DNA of 64,000 nucleotides from Nocardia sp. (GTDB taxonomy: Bacteria > Actinomycetota > Actinomycetes > Mycobacteriales > Mycobacteriaceae), in assembly GCF_025465275.1 (NCBI RefSeq), contig NZ_JAODNK010000137.1, forward strand, positions 1 to 64,000. Direction: 5' to 3'. Within the stretch, counting starts at the first letter, position 1. Each line of letters starts with the position of its first letter. A program made the translations under genes and the position numbers. Under the pieces are notes generated by a model, which was given only the letters and a program-made list of their open reading frames with translations, did no database searches and was not told where the DNA came from. Of this stretch, positions 1 through 8,869 are shown one piece after another.

Positions 1-43
1 GGGACCTCGTTCCCAGAGCCGGCGCCCGGCTAGCTCTCGATCC

Positions 44-49
44 AGGAGG
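44..49 (+). promoter_or_regulatory. RBS selecting the TTG start of prmA
   Basis: A perfect AGGAGG lies five bases before a TTG codon at 55. No ATG or GTG sits in a comparable position, so the TTG is taken as the start of the hydroxylase gene. Only 54 bases upstream of the gene are visible, so the operon promoter is not in the window. Confidence 0.8.
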
Positions 50-54
50 CGCAA

Positions 55-1686
55 TTGAGTAGGCAAAGTCTGACGAAGGCTCATGCGAAGATCACCGAAC
101 TATCGTGGGATCCGACCTTCGCAACGCCGGCCACTCGTTTCGGTACCGATTACACCTTCGAGAAAGCTCCCAAGAAGGATCCGCTCAAGCAGATCATGCG
201 GTCCTACTTTCCCATGGAGGAGGAGAAGGACAATCGCGTATACGGCGCGATGGACGGCGCCATCCGCGGCAATATGTTCCGTCAGGTACAGCAGCGGTGG
301 CTCGAATGGCAGAAGCTGTTCCTGTCGATCATTCCGTTCCCGGAGATCTCGGCCGCACGCGCGATGCCGATGGCCATCGACGCCGTGCCCAACCCGGAGA
401 TCCACAACGGGCTGGCGGTACAGATGATCGACGAGGTTCGTCACTCCACGATCCAGATGAACCTCAAAAAGCTGTACATGAACAACTACATCGACCCAGC
501 CGGGTTCGATATGACGGAGAAGGCGTTCGCGAACAACTACGCGGGCACCATCGGCCGGCAGTTCGGTGAAGGGTTCATCACCGGTGACGCGATCACCGCG
601 GCCAATATCTACCTGACCGTGGTAGCCGAAACCGCTTTCACCAACACGCTTTTCGTGGCCATGCCCGATGAGGCCGCCGCCAATGGCGACTACCTGCTGC
701 CTACCGTGTTCCACTCGGTGCAGTCCGATGAGTCCCGCCACATCTCCAACGGGTACTCCATCCTGCTGATGGCACTCGCCGACGAACGCAATCGCCCACT
801 GCTCGAACGCGATCTGCGCTACGCATGGTGGAACAACCACTGCGTGGTCGACGCCGCGATCGGCACCTTCATCGAGTACGGCACCAAGGACCGCCGCAAG
901 GACCGGGAGAGCTACGCCGAGATGTGGCGGCGGTGGATCTACGACGACTACTACCGCAGCTACCTCATCCCGCTCGAAAAGTACGGTCTGACAATTCCGC
1001 ACGATCTGGTCGAGGAAGCGTGGAAGCGCATCACCGACAAAGGCTATGTGCACGAAGTCGCGCGGTTCTTCGCCACCGGCTGGCCGGTGAACTACTGGCG
1101 GATCGATGCGATGACCGACAAGGACTTCGAGTGGTTCGAGCACAAGTACCCGGGCTGGTACTCGAAGTACGGCAAGTGGTGGGAGGAGTACAACCGTCTC
1201 GCCTACCCCGGCCGGAACAAGCCGATCGCCTTCGAGGAGGTCGGGTACCAGTACCCGCACCGGTGCTGGACCTGCATGGTGCCGGCCCTCATTCGCGAGG
1301 ACATGGTCGTGGAGAAGGTCGACAACCAGTGGCGGACCTACTGCTCGGAAACCTGCTACTGGACCGACGCCGTCGCCTTCCGCAGTGAGTACCAGGGCCG
1401 CCCGACCCCGAATATGGGGCGGCTCACCGGATTCCGCGAATGGGAAACCCTGCACCATGGTAAAGACCTCGCGGACATCGTCTCCGATCTCGGATACATC
1501 CGCGACGACGGCAAAACCCTTGTGGGCCAGCCGCACCTGGATCTGGACAACCCGAAAAAGCTGTGGACCCTCGACGACGTGCGGGGCAACACCTTCCAGA
1601 GCCCGAACGTGCTCTTGAACCAAATGTCCGACGCCGAACGCGAGGCGCACGTCGCCGCATACCGCGCGGGCATCGTCCCGGCCTGA
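55..1686 (+). CDS. prmA: propane/phenol/acetone monooxygenase, hydroxylase large subunit
   Basis: This is the alpha subunit of a soluble diiron monooxygenase of the PrmA/MimA type, which hydroxylates propane and, in mycobacterial MimA, also acetone and phenol. It is cytoplasmic. Two diiron-binding ExxH motifs are visible: E127-V-R-H130 and E226-S-R-H229. The length of 543 aa is normal for the family. A Cys-containing segment near residues 405-440 (CWTCMVP and CSETCYW) is also present. It is the first gene of an A-B-C-D set in the same order as Gordonia prmABCD and Mycobacterium mimABCD. The start is TTG, fixed by a strong Shine-Dalgarno. Family assignment is secure; the physiological substrate cannot be read from sequence. 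Confidence 0.95.
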   Translation: MSRQSLTKAHAKITELSWDPTFATPATRFGTDYTFEKAPKKDPLKQIMRSYFPMEEEKDNRVYGAMDGAIRGNMFRQVQQRWLEWQKLFLSIIPFPEISAARAMPMAIDAVPNPEIHNGLAVQMIDEVRHSTIQMNLKKLYMNNYIDPAGFDMTEKAFANNYAGTIGRQFGEGFITGDAITAANIYLTVVAETAFTNTLFVAMPDEAAANGDYLLPTVFHSVQSDESRHISNGYSILLMALADERNRPLLERDLRYAWWNNHCVVDAAIGTFIEYGTKDRRKDRESYAEMWRRWIYDDYYRSYLIPLEKYGLTIPHDLVEEAWKRITDKGYVHEVARFFATGWPVNYWRIDAMTDKDFEWFEHKYPGWYSKYGKWWEEYNRLAYPGRNKPIAFEEVGYQYPHRCWTCMVPALIREDMVVEKVDNQWRTYCSETCYWTDAVAFRSEYQGRPTPNMGRLTGFREWETLHHGKDLADIVSDLGYIRDDGKTLVGQPHLDLDNPKKLWTLDDVRGNTFQSPNVLLNQMSDAEREAHVAAYRAGIVPA

Positions 1687-1765
1687 CCCCCCGCTCGGTG
1701 GGTGGCGCCGAACTCGACGCCACCCACCGCCTCACCACCGATTCCCGAGCCCAGGAGACACCCCC

Positions 1766-2818
1766 GTGGCCGACCAGCACCGTATCAATTTCGAGCCCGT
1801 CGACATCGAGATGGAAGTCGGCGAAGAGGAGAGCATCCTCGATGCCGCGTTCCGGCAAGGAATTCACCTCATGCACGGCTGCCGCGAGGGGCGGTGCTCG
1901 GCCTGCAAGTCCTATGTCCTCGACGGCGAAATCCAGATGGAGAACTACTCGACCTTCGCGTGCAATGACGCCGAGGTGGAGGAGGGATTCGTATTGCTCT
2001 GTCGCTCACATGCTTTCAGCGACTGCACCATCGAACTCCTCAACTTCGACGAGGACGAACTGCTCAGCGGTATCGCCCTGCAGGATGTGCGCACCCAGGT
2101 GGTCGCGATCGAGCCGATGACCAAGGACATCGTTTCGCTGCGGCTGCGCCCCGTCGAACCAGCGGCGTACGAGTTCAAACCGGGCCAATACTCCGATCTG
2201 CGGATCCCAGGAACCGAGGAACACCGGTCCTTCTCCATGGCGACGACACAATCGACGCCGGAGCAGCTCGAATTCCTCATCAAGAAATACCCGGGCGGCC
2301 AGTTCGCCGGGTTGCTCGAGGACGGGATCTCCGTGGGCGACGAGATCGGTTTGACCGGTCCGTACGGGTCTTTCACCCTCAAGGAGGGCCACGTCCTGCC
2401 GTTGGTCTTCATCGGCGGCGGCGCGGGGATGGCCCCGATTCTCTCGCTGCTGCGGCATATGAGTGAGACGGGCAATACCCGGCAGGTGCATTTCTATTAC
2501 GGAGCCCGCACCCCGCGGGACCTGTTCTACCTCGACGAGATCCTCGAGCTCGGCGCGCAACTGACGAACTTCACGTTCGTGGCGTGCCTCTCGGAATCGA
2601 TGGACCCGCACCAGGTTTCGGGCTCGATCGTCGTCGAGGAAGGGAATGTCACCGATGTCGTCGCTCGCCGCGAACCGGCTATCGACAAAGCCGAGATCTA
2701 CCTGTGCGGACCACCGCCCATGGTCGACGCCGCCCTCGAACTGCTCGAGGCCGGCGACACCCCGAAGGACCAGATCTTCTACGACAAGTTCACCAGCCCC
2801 GCCTTCGACAAGAACTGA
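1766..2818 (+). CDS. prmB: propane monooxygenase reductase
   Basis: This NADH-dependent flavoprotein passes electrons through FAD and a 2Fe-2S centre to the diiron hydroxylase. The plant-type ferredoxin domain is N-terminal, with C39, C44, C47 and C79 as cluster ligands. It is followed by a ferredoxin-reductase FAD domain (RSFSMA motif, about residue 150) and an NAD domain (GGGAGMAPILSLL and CGPPPMVDA). The length of 350 aa is normal. The GTG start follows an AGGAGA seven bases upstream. It lies 79 bases after prmA and eight bases before prmC, so one transcript is likely. Confidence 0.95.
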   Translation: MADQHRINFEPVDIEMEVGEEESILDAAFRQGIHLMHGCREGRCSACKSYVLDGEIQMENYSTFACNDAEVEEGFVLLCRSHAFSDCTIELLNFDEDELLSGIALQDVRTQVVAIEPMTKDIVSLRLRPVEPAAYEFKPGQYSDLRIPGTEEHRSFSMATTQSTPEQLEFLIKKYPGGQFAGLLEDGISVGDEIGLTGPYGSFTLKEGHVLPLVFIGGGAGMAPILSLLRHMSETGNTRQVHFYYGARTPRDLFYLDEILELGAQLTNFTFVACLSESMDPHQVSGSIVVEEGNVTDVVARREPAIDKAEIYLCGPPPMVDAALELLEAGDTPKDQIFYDKFTSPAFDKN

Positions 2819-2826
2819 GAAACGAG

Positions 2827-3933
2827 ATGACCCCAACCACCGGGAACAAGCACCGCAGCTTCCCCAAGATCGAGTTCACCGACTCCGAGGCCGGAGCGCT
2901 GGAATTCCCCAGCTCCCGTAGCCGCACGTACAACTACTACAAGCCGGCCAAACGGCGCTCGACGATGTACGAGGACGTGACGGTCGACGTACAACCGGAC
3001 CCCGAGCGGCACCTGACGCAGGGCTGGCTCTACGGCTTCGGCGACGGCCCCGGTGGCTACCCGCAGGAGTGGACCGCCGCGAAATCATCGAACTGGCACA
3101 CCTTTCGCGACCCGAACGAGGAGTGGGACCAGACCATCTACCGCAATAACTCCAAGGTCGTCCACCAGGTCGATCTGTGCCTGTCGAACGCCAAGCGAGC
3201 GCGCGTCTACGATGCCTGGAACACCCCGTGGCTCACGTTCATCGCTCGAAACCTGGGTGCGTGGATGCATGCGGAAAATGGCCTGGCACTGCATGTCTTC
3301 ACCTCTATCCAGCGTTCCTGCCCCACGAACATGATCAATACCGCGGTGGCGGTGAACGCCGCTCACAAGATGCGGTTCGCGCAGGACCTGGCGCTGTTCA
3401 ACCTGGACCTGTCCGAGGCCAATGCCGACTTCGACGGCGCGGTGCATCAGGAAGTCTGGCAGTCCGCGCCCGAGTGGCAGCCCACTCGCGAAGTGGTCGA
3501 GCGGCTGACCGCGGTGCCGGACTGGTGTGAGCTGCTGTTCGCCTCGAACATCGTCTTCGAGCAACTGGTCGGTTCGCTGTTCCGCAGCGAACTGGTCATG
3601 CAGATCGCCGCCGGGAACGGCGACTACATCACGCCCACGATCGTGGGCACCGGCGAGCACGACTACGACCGCGATCTCGCCTACTCCCGCAACCTGTTCC
3701 GATTGCTGACCCGCGACCCCGAGTACGCCGAGTCGAACAAGGAACTGCTGGGCGCCTGGTTGCAGACCTGGGTGCCGCGCTGCCTCGATGCGGCCCGCGC
3801 GCTGCAGCCGATCTGGTCGCAGCCGGCCGATAAGGCAGTCACTTTCGCGACCAGTCTCGAAACCGCGAAGGACAAGTTCGGTTTCCTGCTCGAAGACCTC
3901 GGGCTGGACATCCCCAAGGAGTTGGACCAGTGA
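2827..3933 (+). CDS. prmC: propane monooxygenase, hydroxylase small subunit
   Basis: This is the beta subunit of the diiron hydroxylase, 368 aa, structurally related to the alpha subunit but without its own metal site. The ATG at 2827, eight bases after the reductase stop, is chosen because the protein from there (MTPTTGNKHRSF) matches the usual family start. The open frame extends further upstream, but only through the reductase gene in another frame. The interior WLYGFGDGPGGYPQEW and SAPEWQPTREVVERL segments are typical of MmoY/TmoE-like small subunits. It overlaps prmD by four bases (GTGA). Confidence 0.93.
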   Translation: MTPTTGNKHRSFPKIEFTDSEAGALEFPSSRSRTYNYYKPAKRRSTMYEDVTVDVQPDPERHLTQGWLYGFGDGPGGYPQEWTAAKSSNWHTFRDPNEEWDQTIYRNNSKVVHQVDLCLSNAKRARVYDAWNTPWLTFIARNLGAWMHAENGLALHVFTSIQRSCPTNMINTAVAVNAAHKMRFAQDLALFNLDLSEANADFDGAVHQEVWQSAPEWQPTREVVERLTAVPDWCELLFASNIVFEQLVGSLFRSELVMQIAAGNGDYITPTIVGTGEHDYDRDLAYSRNLFRLLTRDPEYAESNKELLGAWLQTWVPRCLDAARALQPIWSQPADKAVTFATSLETAKDKFGFLLEDLGLDIPKELDQ

Positions 3934-4274
3934 GCAGCATGCAATTCGGATCGTCCACGGAGTTCTCGAACATGTGCGGCGTCACCCTGATGAACACCCC
4001 CATCGGACGCGTCGTCGCGGAGGTGATGGGCGCGAAGGACGGTGTGGAGCTGACGGAGTATCCATCGATGATCCGCGTCGACGGCCTGCGCCTGCTCGAC
4101 TTCGACTACGCCGAACTCAGTGACGCCCTGGGCGAGGAATTCGACGGCTCCACCTTCGAGGAGATCAGCTCCACGCACTACGGGCGCATGGTCCATCTCG
4201 ACGAGAAGACACTGCTTTTCGCCAGCCCCGAGGACGCCGCCGAGTACATCGGATTCGACCTCACCGTTCACTGA
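3930..4274 (+). CDS. prmD: propane monooxygenase coupling protein
   Basis: This small cofactor-free effector protein (MmoB/DmpM family, 114 aa) binds the hydroxylase and couples NADH oxidation to substrate hydroxylation. The segment NMCGVTLMNTPIGRVVAEVM and the SMIRVDGLRLLDFDY strand match the effector fold. The GTG start at 3930 overlaps the prmC stop. An ATG three codons later (3939) is an alternative. Translational coupling to prmC fits the need for a stoichiometric complex. Confidence 0.93.
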   Translation: MSSMQFGSSTEFSNMCGVTLMNTPIGRVVAEVMGAKDGVELTEYPSMIRVDGLRLLDFDYAELSDALGEEFDGSTFEEISSTHYGRMVHLDEKTLLFASPEDAAEYIGFDLTVH

Positions 4275-4301
4275 AACAGATCGAATATCGGGAGTATCCA
4301 C

Positions 4302-5330
4302 ATGTACGAGAAGAACGGCGAAAAGTACTTCATCGTGGACGGCCATGTCGCCCTCTGGGATGGGCGCGCGTCGAATCACAAGAATGTGCACGGAAAGCAG
4401 TTCATCGACTGCTTCTACGACTACCACAAGAACCTCAGCCCCGAAGAATACCTGTGGGACTACGACACCTACACGTATTACGGCGGCGACCGTCTCGAGC
4501 GCGACCTCTTCGTGGAGGGTTACGTCGACCACGCGATTTTCCAGCCTGCCCTGCTGAGTGACTTCTACCGCAACGGATTCGGGCAGACCGAGGAAGCACT
4601 GGCGCTGGTCCGCAGAAACCCCGGCAAGCTCACCTACAACCATGCCTACGATCCTCGCTACGAGCAGGCCGGCCTCGAACAACTCCGCAGGGATGCGGAG
4701 GAGATGAATCTGCAGGGCGTCAAGCTCTACACCGCCGAATGGCACGGCGATTCCCGCGGATACAAGCTCGACGACAAGTGGTCACGTCGCTACCTGGAGG
4801 AATGTATCGCGTTGGGCATCACCAACATTCACGTCCATAAAGGTCCGACCATCCGACCGTTGGACCGTGATGCGTTCGACGTTTCGGACATCGACAAGGT
4901 GGCCACCGACTATCTCGACCTGCGTTTTGTCGTCGAGCATGTGGGCCTGCCCCGGCTGGAAGACTTCTGCTGGATCGCCACCCAGGAGTCGAACGTGTAC
5001 GGCGGACTGGCCGTGGCCTTGCCGTTCATCCATACGCGGCCACGGTATTTCGCGCAGATCATCGGTGAACTCCTCTACTGGATCGGCGAGGACAAGATCC
5101 TGTTCGGCAGCGACTACGCGCTCTGGACACCGAAGTGGCTGATCGAGAAGTTCGTCGATTTCCAGATCCCCGAGGACATGCTCACCGACTACAACCCGAT
5201 CACCGTCGAGCAGAAGAAGAAGATCCTCGGACTCAATACGGCGGCCCTCTACGACATCGAGGTCCCCGCAGACCTGCGACTGGCCGGGCAGGACGTCGCA
5301 GCCGCGGCCCGGGAGACCGTGTCGTCATGA
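4302..5330 (+). CDS. amidohydrolase-2-like TIM-barrel protein of the prm operon
   Basis: This 342-aa protein is of the amidohydrolase_2 type, found immediately after prmD/mimD in related operons. Its reaction is unknown. The usual N-terminal HxH metal motif is not intact: here it reads DGHVALWDGR, so only one histidine is kept. Later metal-site elements are visible (NIHVHKGP, FVVEHVG, LFGSDYALW). It may therefore bind a single metal, or serve a maturation or scaffold role rather than catalysis. The ATG at 4302 lies 27 bases after prmD, and the end overlaps the next gene by four bases (ATGA). Confidence 0.85.
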   Translation: MYEKNGEKYFIVDGHVALWDGRASNHKNVHGKQFIDCFYDYHKNLSPEEYLWDYDTYTYYGGDRLERDLFVEGYVDHAIFQPALLSDFYRNGFGQTEEALALVRRNPGKLTYNHAYDPRYEQAGLEQLRRDAEEMNLQGVKLYTAEWHGDSRGYKLDDKWSRRYLEECIALGITNIHVHKGPTIRPLDRDAFDVSDIDKVATDYLDLRFVVEHVGLPRLEDFCWIATQESNVYGGLAVALPFIHTRPRYFAQIIGELLYWIGEDKILFGSDYALWTPKWLIEKFVDFQIPEDMLTDYNPITVEQKKKILGLNTAALYDIEVPADLRLAGQDVAAAARETVSS

Positions 5331-6073
5331 CCACCATCGCGCTCTGCACGGAAGAGGAAGTGCTCGAAGCCCTTTCGACGGTCATGGACCCCGAGTTGGA
5401 CGAGGCGATCACCGAACTGGGCTTCGTGCGATCGGTGCTCCTCGACGACGACGGAGTCACCGTCCACCTGCGTCTGCCCACCGCATTCTGCTCGCCCAAT
5501 TTCGCCTACCTGATGGCTTCCGATGCTCTGGATGCCCTTCGCCTGGTGGACGGAGCCGGTGCGATACGGGTCCTGCTGGACGACCACCACGACAGCGACA
5601 AGATCAATGCGGGTCTGGCCGCCGATGCGGGATATGTCGGAACGTTCGGCGCCGAGGCGGAGCAGAGCCTGGACGAACTGCGCGGCATATTTCGAGCGAA
5701 GGCGCACGCGGCGGCGATGGAACGCTGCGTCGCGGCGTATCTGAAGCGAACCGGCCTGGGCGCGAACGAGATCTACAAGCTCACGCTGAGCGACCTGGCT
5801 CCGGGCAGGGACAAAGCCGCGCTGCTGCGCCGCCGGATGAGCGTAGGGCTGAGCACCTGCCCGGCCAGCCAGGTGTTCGTCGACGACCAAGGGCAGCGAA
5901 TACCACCCGAATCGGTGCCGATTCGGCTGCGCTTCGCCAAGTCTGTGCGCATCTCGATGGAAGGCAACGCCCACTTCTGTCGCGGTCTGCTCGCCACCCG
6001 CTACGCCGACAGCGAATCCGACGGCGCCACACCGCGAATCACCGATCTCAGAACAATCAGGAGCCACCGATGA
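5327..6073 (+). CDS. MIP18/DUF59-family protein (metal-sulfur cluster assembly type)
   Basis: The N-terminal 90 residues form a DUF59/MIP18 domain (VMDPELDEAITELGFV), the fold of SufT/PaaD-like Fe-S assembly factors. The remaining 150 residues are less familiar and carry Cys residues (LSTCPASQVF, AHFCRGLLATRY). The family is a constant neighbour of prm/mim operons. I infer a role in metallating the hydroxylase or building the reductase cluster. The ATG at 5327 overlaps the preceding stop. The open frame extends further upstream only through the previous gene. Length 248 aa. Confidence 0.85.
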   Translation: MTTIALCTEEEVLEALSTVMDPELDEAITELGFVRSVLLDDDGVTVHLRLPTAFCSPNFAYLMASDALDALRLVDGAGAIRVLLDDHHDSDKINAGLAADAGYVGTFGAEAEQSLDELRGIFRAKAHAAAMERCVAAYLKRTGLGANEIYKLTLSDLAPGRDKAALLRRRMSVGLSTCPASQVFVDDQGQRIPPESVPIRLRFAKSVRISMEGNAHFCRGLLATRYADSESDGATPRITDLRTIRSHR

Positions 6074-7095
6074 AGGCCGTGCAGGTTGTGGGCTACCACA
6101 CCAAGCTGCAGCTCACCGATATCCCCGAACCCACCATCGCCGGACCGCTCGATGTGATCGTGCGCATCGGCGGTGCCGGCGTGTGCCGCACCGATCTGCA
6201 CATTCTCGAGGGGCAGTGGGCAGCGAAAAGCGGTGTCGCACTGCCGTACACGATCGGCCACGAGAATGCCGGATGGGTCCACGCCGTCGGTGACGCCGTC
6301 ACGAACGTCGCGGTCGGCGACAAGGTGATCCTGCATCCGCTGATCACCTGTGGACTCTGCCGCGCCTGCCGCTTCGGCGACGATGTCCATTGTGAGAACA
6401 GCGAATTCCCCGGTATCGACGTCAACGGCGGCTATGCCGAGTACCTGCGCACCACCGCCCGCAGCGTGGTCCGGATCGACGACTCGCTCGAGCCGGCGGA
6501 CGTCGCCGCTCTCGCGGACGCGGGCCTGACGGCGTACCACGCGGTCGCCAAGGTGGCCGAGACAACTCGGCCCGGCGATGTGTGCGTGGTGATCGGCGCC
6601 GGCGGGCTCGGGCACATCGGCATCCAAGTGCTCAAAGCGATCTCCGGAGTCACCGTGGTCGTGCTCGATCGCAATCCGGCCGCAGTCGATCTCGCGGTAC
6701 AGATCGGCGCTGATCTCGGCATCGTCGCCGACGGTACGCACATCCAGCAGGTGCTGGAGCTGACCGGCGGGCACGGCGCCGAGGCGGTAGTCGACTTCGT
6801 CGGCGAGGGCGGCGCGACCCGGGAAGGAATCGCAATGCTGCGGCGGGCCGGAAACTATTACGTCGTCGGGTACGGCGAGAACATCGATATCCCGACCATC
6901 GACGTGATCTCCACGGAAATCAATTTCATCGGAAATCTCGTCGGCTCCTACAACGACCTGCAGGAGCTCATGACCCTTGCCGCCCAGGGCAGAGTCACGC
7001 TGCACACGACCGAATATCGGCTCGAGAACTTCCAGCAGGCACTGGACGATCTCGATGCCGGGCGGGTGCGCGGCCGGGCGATTCTCGTCCCCTAG
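6070..7095 (+). CDS. zinc-dependent NAD(P) alcohol dehydrogenase
   Basis: This 341-aa medium-chain dehydrogenase probably oxidises the alcohol formed by the monooxygenase, for example 2-propanol to acetone. Catalytic zinc ligands are visible in CRTDLHILEG and GHENAGWV. The structural zinc site is CGLCRACRFGDDVHC. The Rossmann motif is GAGGLGHIG, followed by VVVLDRN, whose Asp suggests NAD preference. The start overlaps the previous stop (ATGA). This gene is the adh of the homologous prm clusters. Confidence 0.93.
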   Translation: MKAVQVVGYHTKLQLTDIPEPTIAGPLDVIVRIGGAGVCRTDLHILEGQWAAKSGVALPYTIGHENAGWVHAVGDAVTNVAVGDKVILHPLITCGLCRACRFGDDVHCENSEFPGIDVNGGYAEYLRTTARSVVRIDDSLEPADVAALADAGLTAYHAVAKVAETTRPGDVCVVIGAGGLGHIGIQVLKAISGVTVVVLDRNPAAVDLAVQIGADLGIVADGTHIQQVLELTGGHGAEAVVDFVGEGGATREGIAMLRRAGNYYVVGYGENIDIPTIDVISTEINFIGNLVGSYNDLQELMTLAAQGRVTLHTTEYRLENFQQALDDLDAGRVRGRAILVP

Positions 7096-7135
7096 ACCCA
7101 ATTCTCCGCAGAAAGCACGAAAGGAAGCATCAGCC

Positions 7136-8785
7136 ATGGCAAAAGAGCTGCGCTACAACAAGGACGCACGATCCCGGCTCGAGCAGGGCGTGAACGCCCT
7201 CGCTGACGCGGTCAAGGTGACGCTGGGTCCCAAGGGACGCAATGCGGTGCTCGAAAAGCTCACCGGCCCACCAACTATCACCAATGACGGCGTCACCATC
7301 GCCCGCGAAATCCAGCTGCGCGAGCCCTTCGCCAATATGGGAGCGCAACTGGTCAAGGAAGTGGCGATGAAGACCAATGGCGTGGTTGGTGACGGCACCA
7401 CCACCGCCACGGTGCTCGCCCAGGCCATGGTCCGCGAGGGACTGCGGGCCGTCGAGGCCGGCGCCAATCCGATGCGGGTGCGCCGCGGCATCGAGCGCGC
7501 CGTGTCCACCGTCGTCGATTCACTCCGCGATCAGGTCTCCGAAGTCGATGGCCAGGGCGATCTGCAGCGAATCGCGACACTCGCCGCGAGCGACGACGAA
7601 ACGATCGGACAGGCTGTCGCACAGGCCGTCGACTACGTCGGCAAGTCGGGCATCGTCACCACCGAGGAGAGCGAATCCCTAGGGCTGTCGGTCAATATCG
7701 TCGACGGCATCGAGTTCGACCACGGCTACACCTCCGGGTACATGATCACCGATCCGGAGCGGATGGAAGCGGTGCACATCAACCCGCTGATTCTGCTGAC
7801 CAACAAGAAGATCAACCAGGTACAGGACATCATGCCCAGCATCGAGGCTGCCAAACGGGCCGACCGGCCGCTGGTCGTCCTGGCCGAAGACGTCGACGGA
7901 CCGGCGCTGCAACTGCTGGTCGGCGGCAATATGCACAAGACGATGCCCTCGGTGGTCGTTCGCGCGCCCGGCTTCGGACACCGCCGGGTAGCGGAACTCG
8001 AGGACCTGGCGACAGCGCTGGGCGGACACGTTATCGCGAAGGACACCGGCCTCGAACTGTCCGAAGTGACTGCGGCACATCTCGGTTCGTGCGACCGCAT
8101 CACCGTGACCGAGAACGAGACGACCATCATCGGCGGCCACGGCGACCAGCGCCTGCTCGACGCCCGCATCGCACAACTCGAAGGACAATTCGAGCGTTCG
8201 AAGATCGACGCCGACCGCGACAGCCTCGAACTGCGTATCGCCCGGCTCACCGGTCGCGTTGCCGTCATCCGGGTCGGCGGCGCCACGAGCGTGGAACTCA
8301 AGGAACGCATGCTGCGAGTCGAGGATGCCCTCGCCGCGACTCGCGCCGCACTGGAGGCGGGCGTTGTCGCAGGCGGCGGCACCGCCCTCGCCCAGTCACA
8401 TCGAGTGCTGACGGACCTCGACCTCACCGGTGACGAGGCAATCGGCTGCGATGTCGTACGTCGCGCCCTCGCCGAACCGCTGCGCTGGATCGCGATCAAC
8501 GCCGGGTTCGACGGCGACGAGGTCGTCGAGGTGGTCGCCGGTCTGCCGCTCGGCCACGGGTTCAACGCACTCACCGGCGCATACGGCGATATGTTCGACG
8601 ACGGCGTGATCGACCCGTTCAAGGTGACACGCGCCGCGTTCGAAAGCGCGGCTTCGATTGCGGCACTGCTCATTACAACCGAGACCGCGGTGGTGGAGGA
8701 AGTCATCGGCAACCCCGGTGCCATTATCGCCCCCGGATTCGGCGACCTCGCCGAAGGCATGATCCGTCCCTCGAACATCTACTGA
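7136..8785 (+). CDS. groEL: operon-dedicated GroEL chaperonin (MimG type)
   Basis: This 549-aa Hsp60 has all the core motifs, including the ATPase loop GDGTTTATVLAQ, the TLGPKGRNAVLEK segment and the VEDALAATRAALEAGVVAGG segment. It lacks the GGM-rich tail of housekeeping GroEL and ends in GMIRPSNIY. In Mycobacterium, mimG is needed for productive folding of the hydroxylase, and its position last in the structural operon supports the same role. The ATG at 7136 is preceded by AAGGAAG. No groES accompanies it, so a housekeeping GroES is presumably used. Confidence 0.93.
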   Translation: MAKELRYNKDARSRLEQGVNALADAVKVTLGPKGRNAVLEKLTGPPTITNDGVTIAREIQLREPFANMGAQLVKEVAMKTNGVVGDGTTTATVLAQAMVREGLRAVEAGANPMRVRRGIERAVSTVVDSLRDQVSEVDGQGDLQRIATLAASDDETIGQAVAQAVDYVGKSGIVTTEESESLGLSVNIVDGIEFDHGYTSGYMITDPERMEAVHINPLILLTNKKINQVQDIMPSIEAAKRADRPLVVLAEDVDGPALQLLVGGNMHKTMPSVVVRAPGFGHRRVAELEDLATALGGHVIAKDTGLELSEVTAAHLGSCDRITVTENETTIIGGHGDQRLLDARIAQLEGQFERSKIDADRDSLELRIARLTGRVAVIRVGGATSVELKERMLRVEDALAATRAALEAGVVAGGGTALAQSHRVLTDLDLTGDEAIGCDVVRRALAEPLRWIAINAGFDGDEVVEVVAGLPLGHGFNALTGAYGDMFDDGVIDPFKVTRAAFESAASIAALLITTETAVVEEVIGNPGAIIAPGFGDLAEGMIRPSNIY

Positions 8786-8822
8786 AAAGGAGCCATTGTG
8801 CCTATGCACGTGCCTATGAAGT

Positions 8823-8854
8823 GTCTCGAATTGAGACGGATCTCAGATTGAGAC
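8823..8854 (+). promoter_or_regulatory. candidate MimR operator (TGAGAC repeats)
   Basis: Between groEL and mimR a perfect palindrome, GTCTC-GAATT-GAGAC, occupies 8823-8837. A second inverted repeat, TCTCA-GAT-TGAGA, occupies 8841-8853. The direct half-sites AATTGAGAC and GATTGAGAC are 17 bases apart. A related half-site (AAATGAGAC, with an upstream GTCTC) recurs after the gene at 10701-10726. AcoR-type activators bind inverted repeats, so this is a plausible autoregulatory site. No binding data are available here. Confidence 0.45.
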
Positions 8855-8869
8855 GACGTACCCTGGTCC

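Noticed and set aside
100..1650. Long minus-strand open frame (516 aa) opposite prmA
   Set aside because: It mirrors the high-GC third positions of prmA, has no ribosome site and no recognisable domain.
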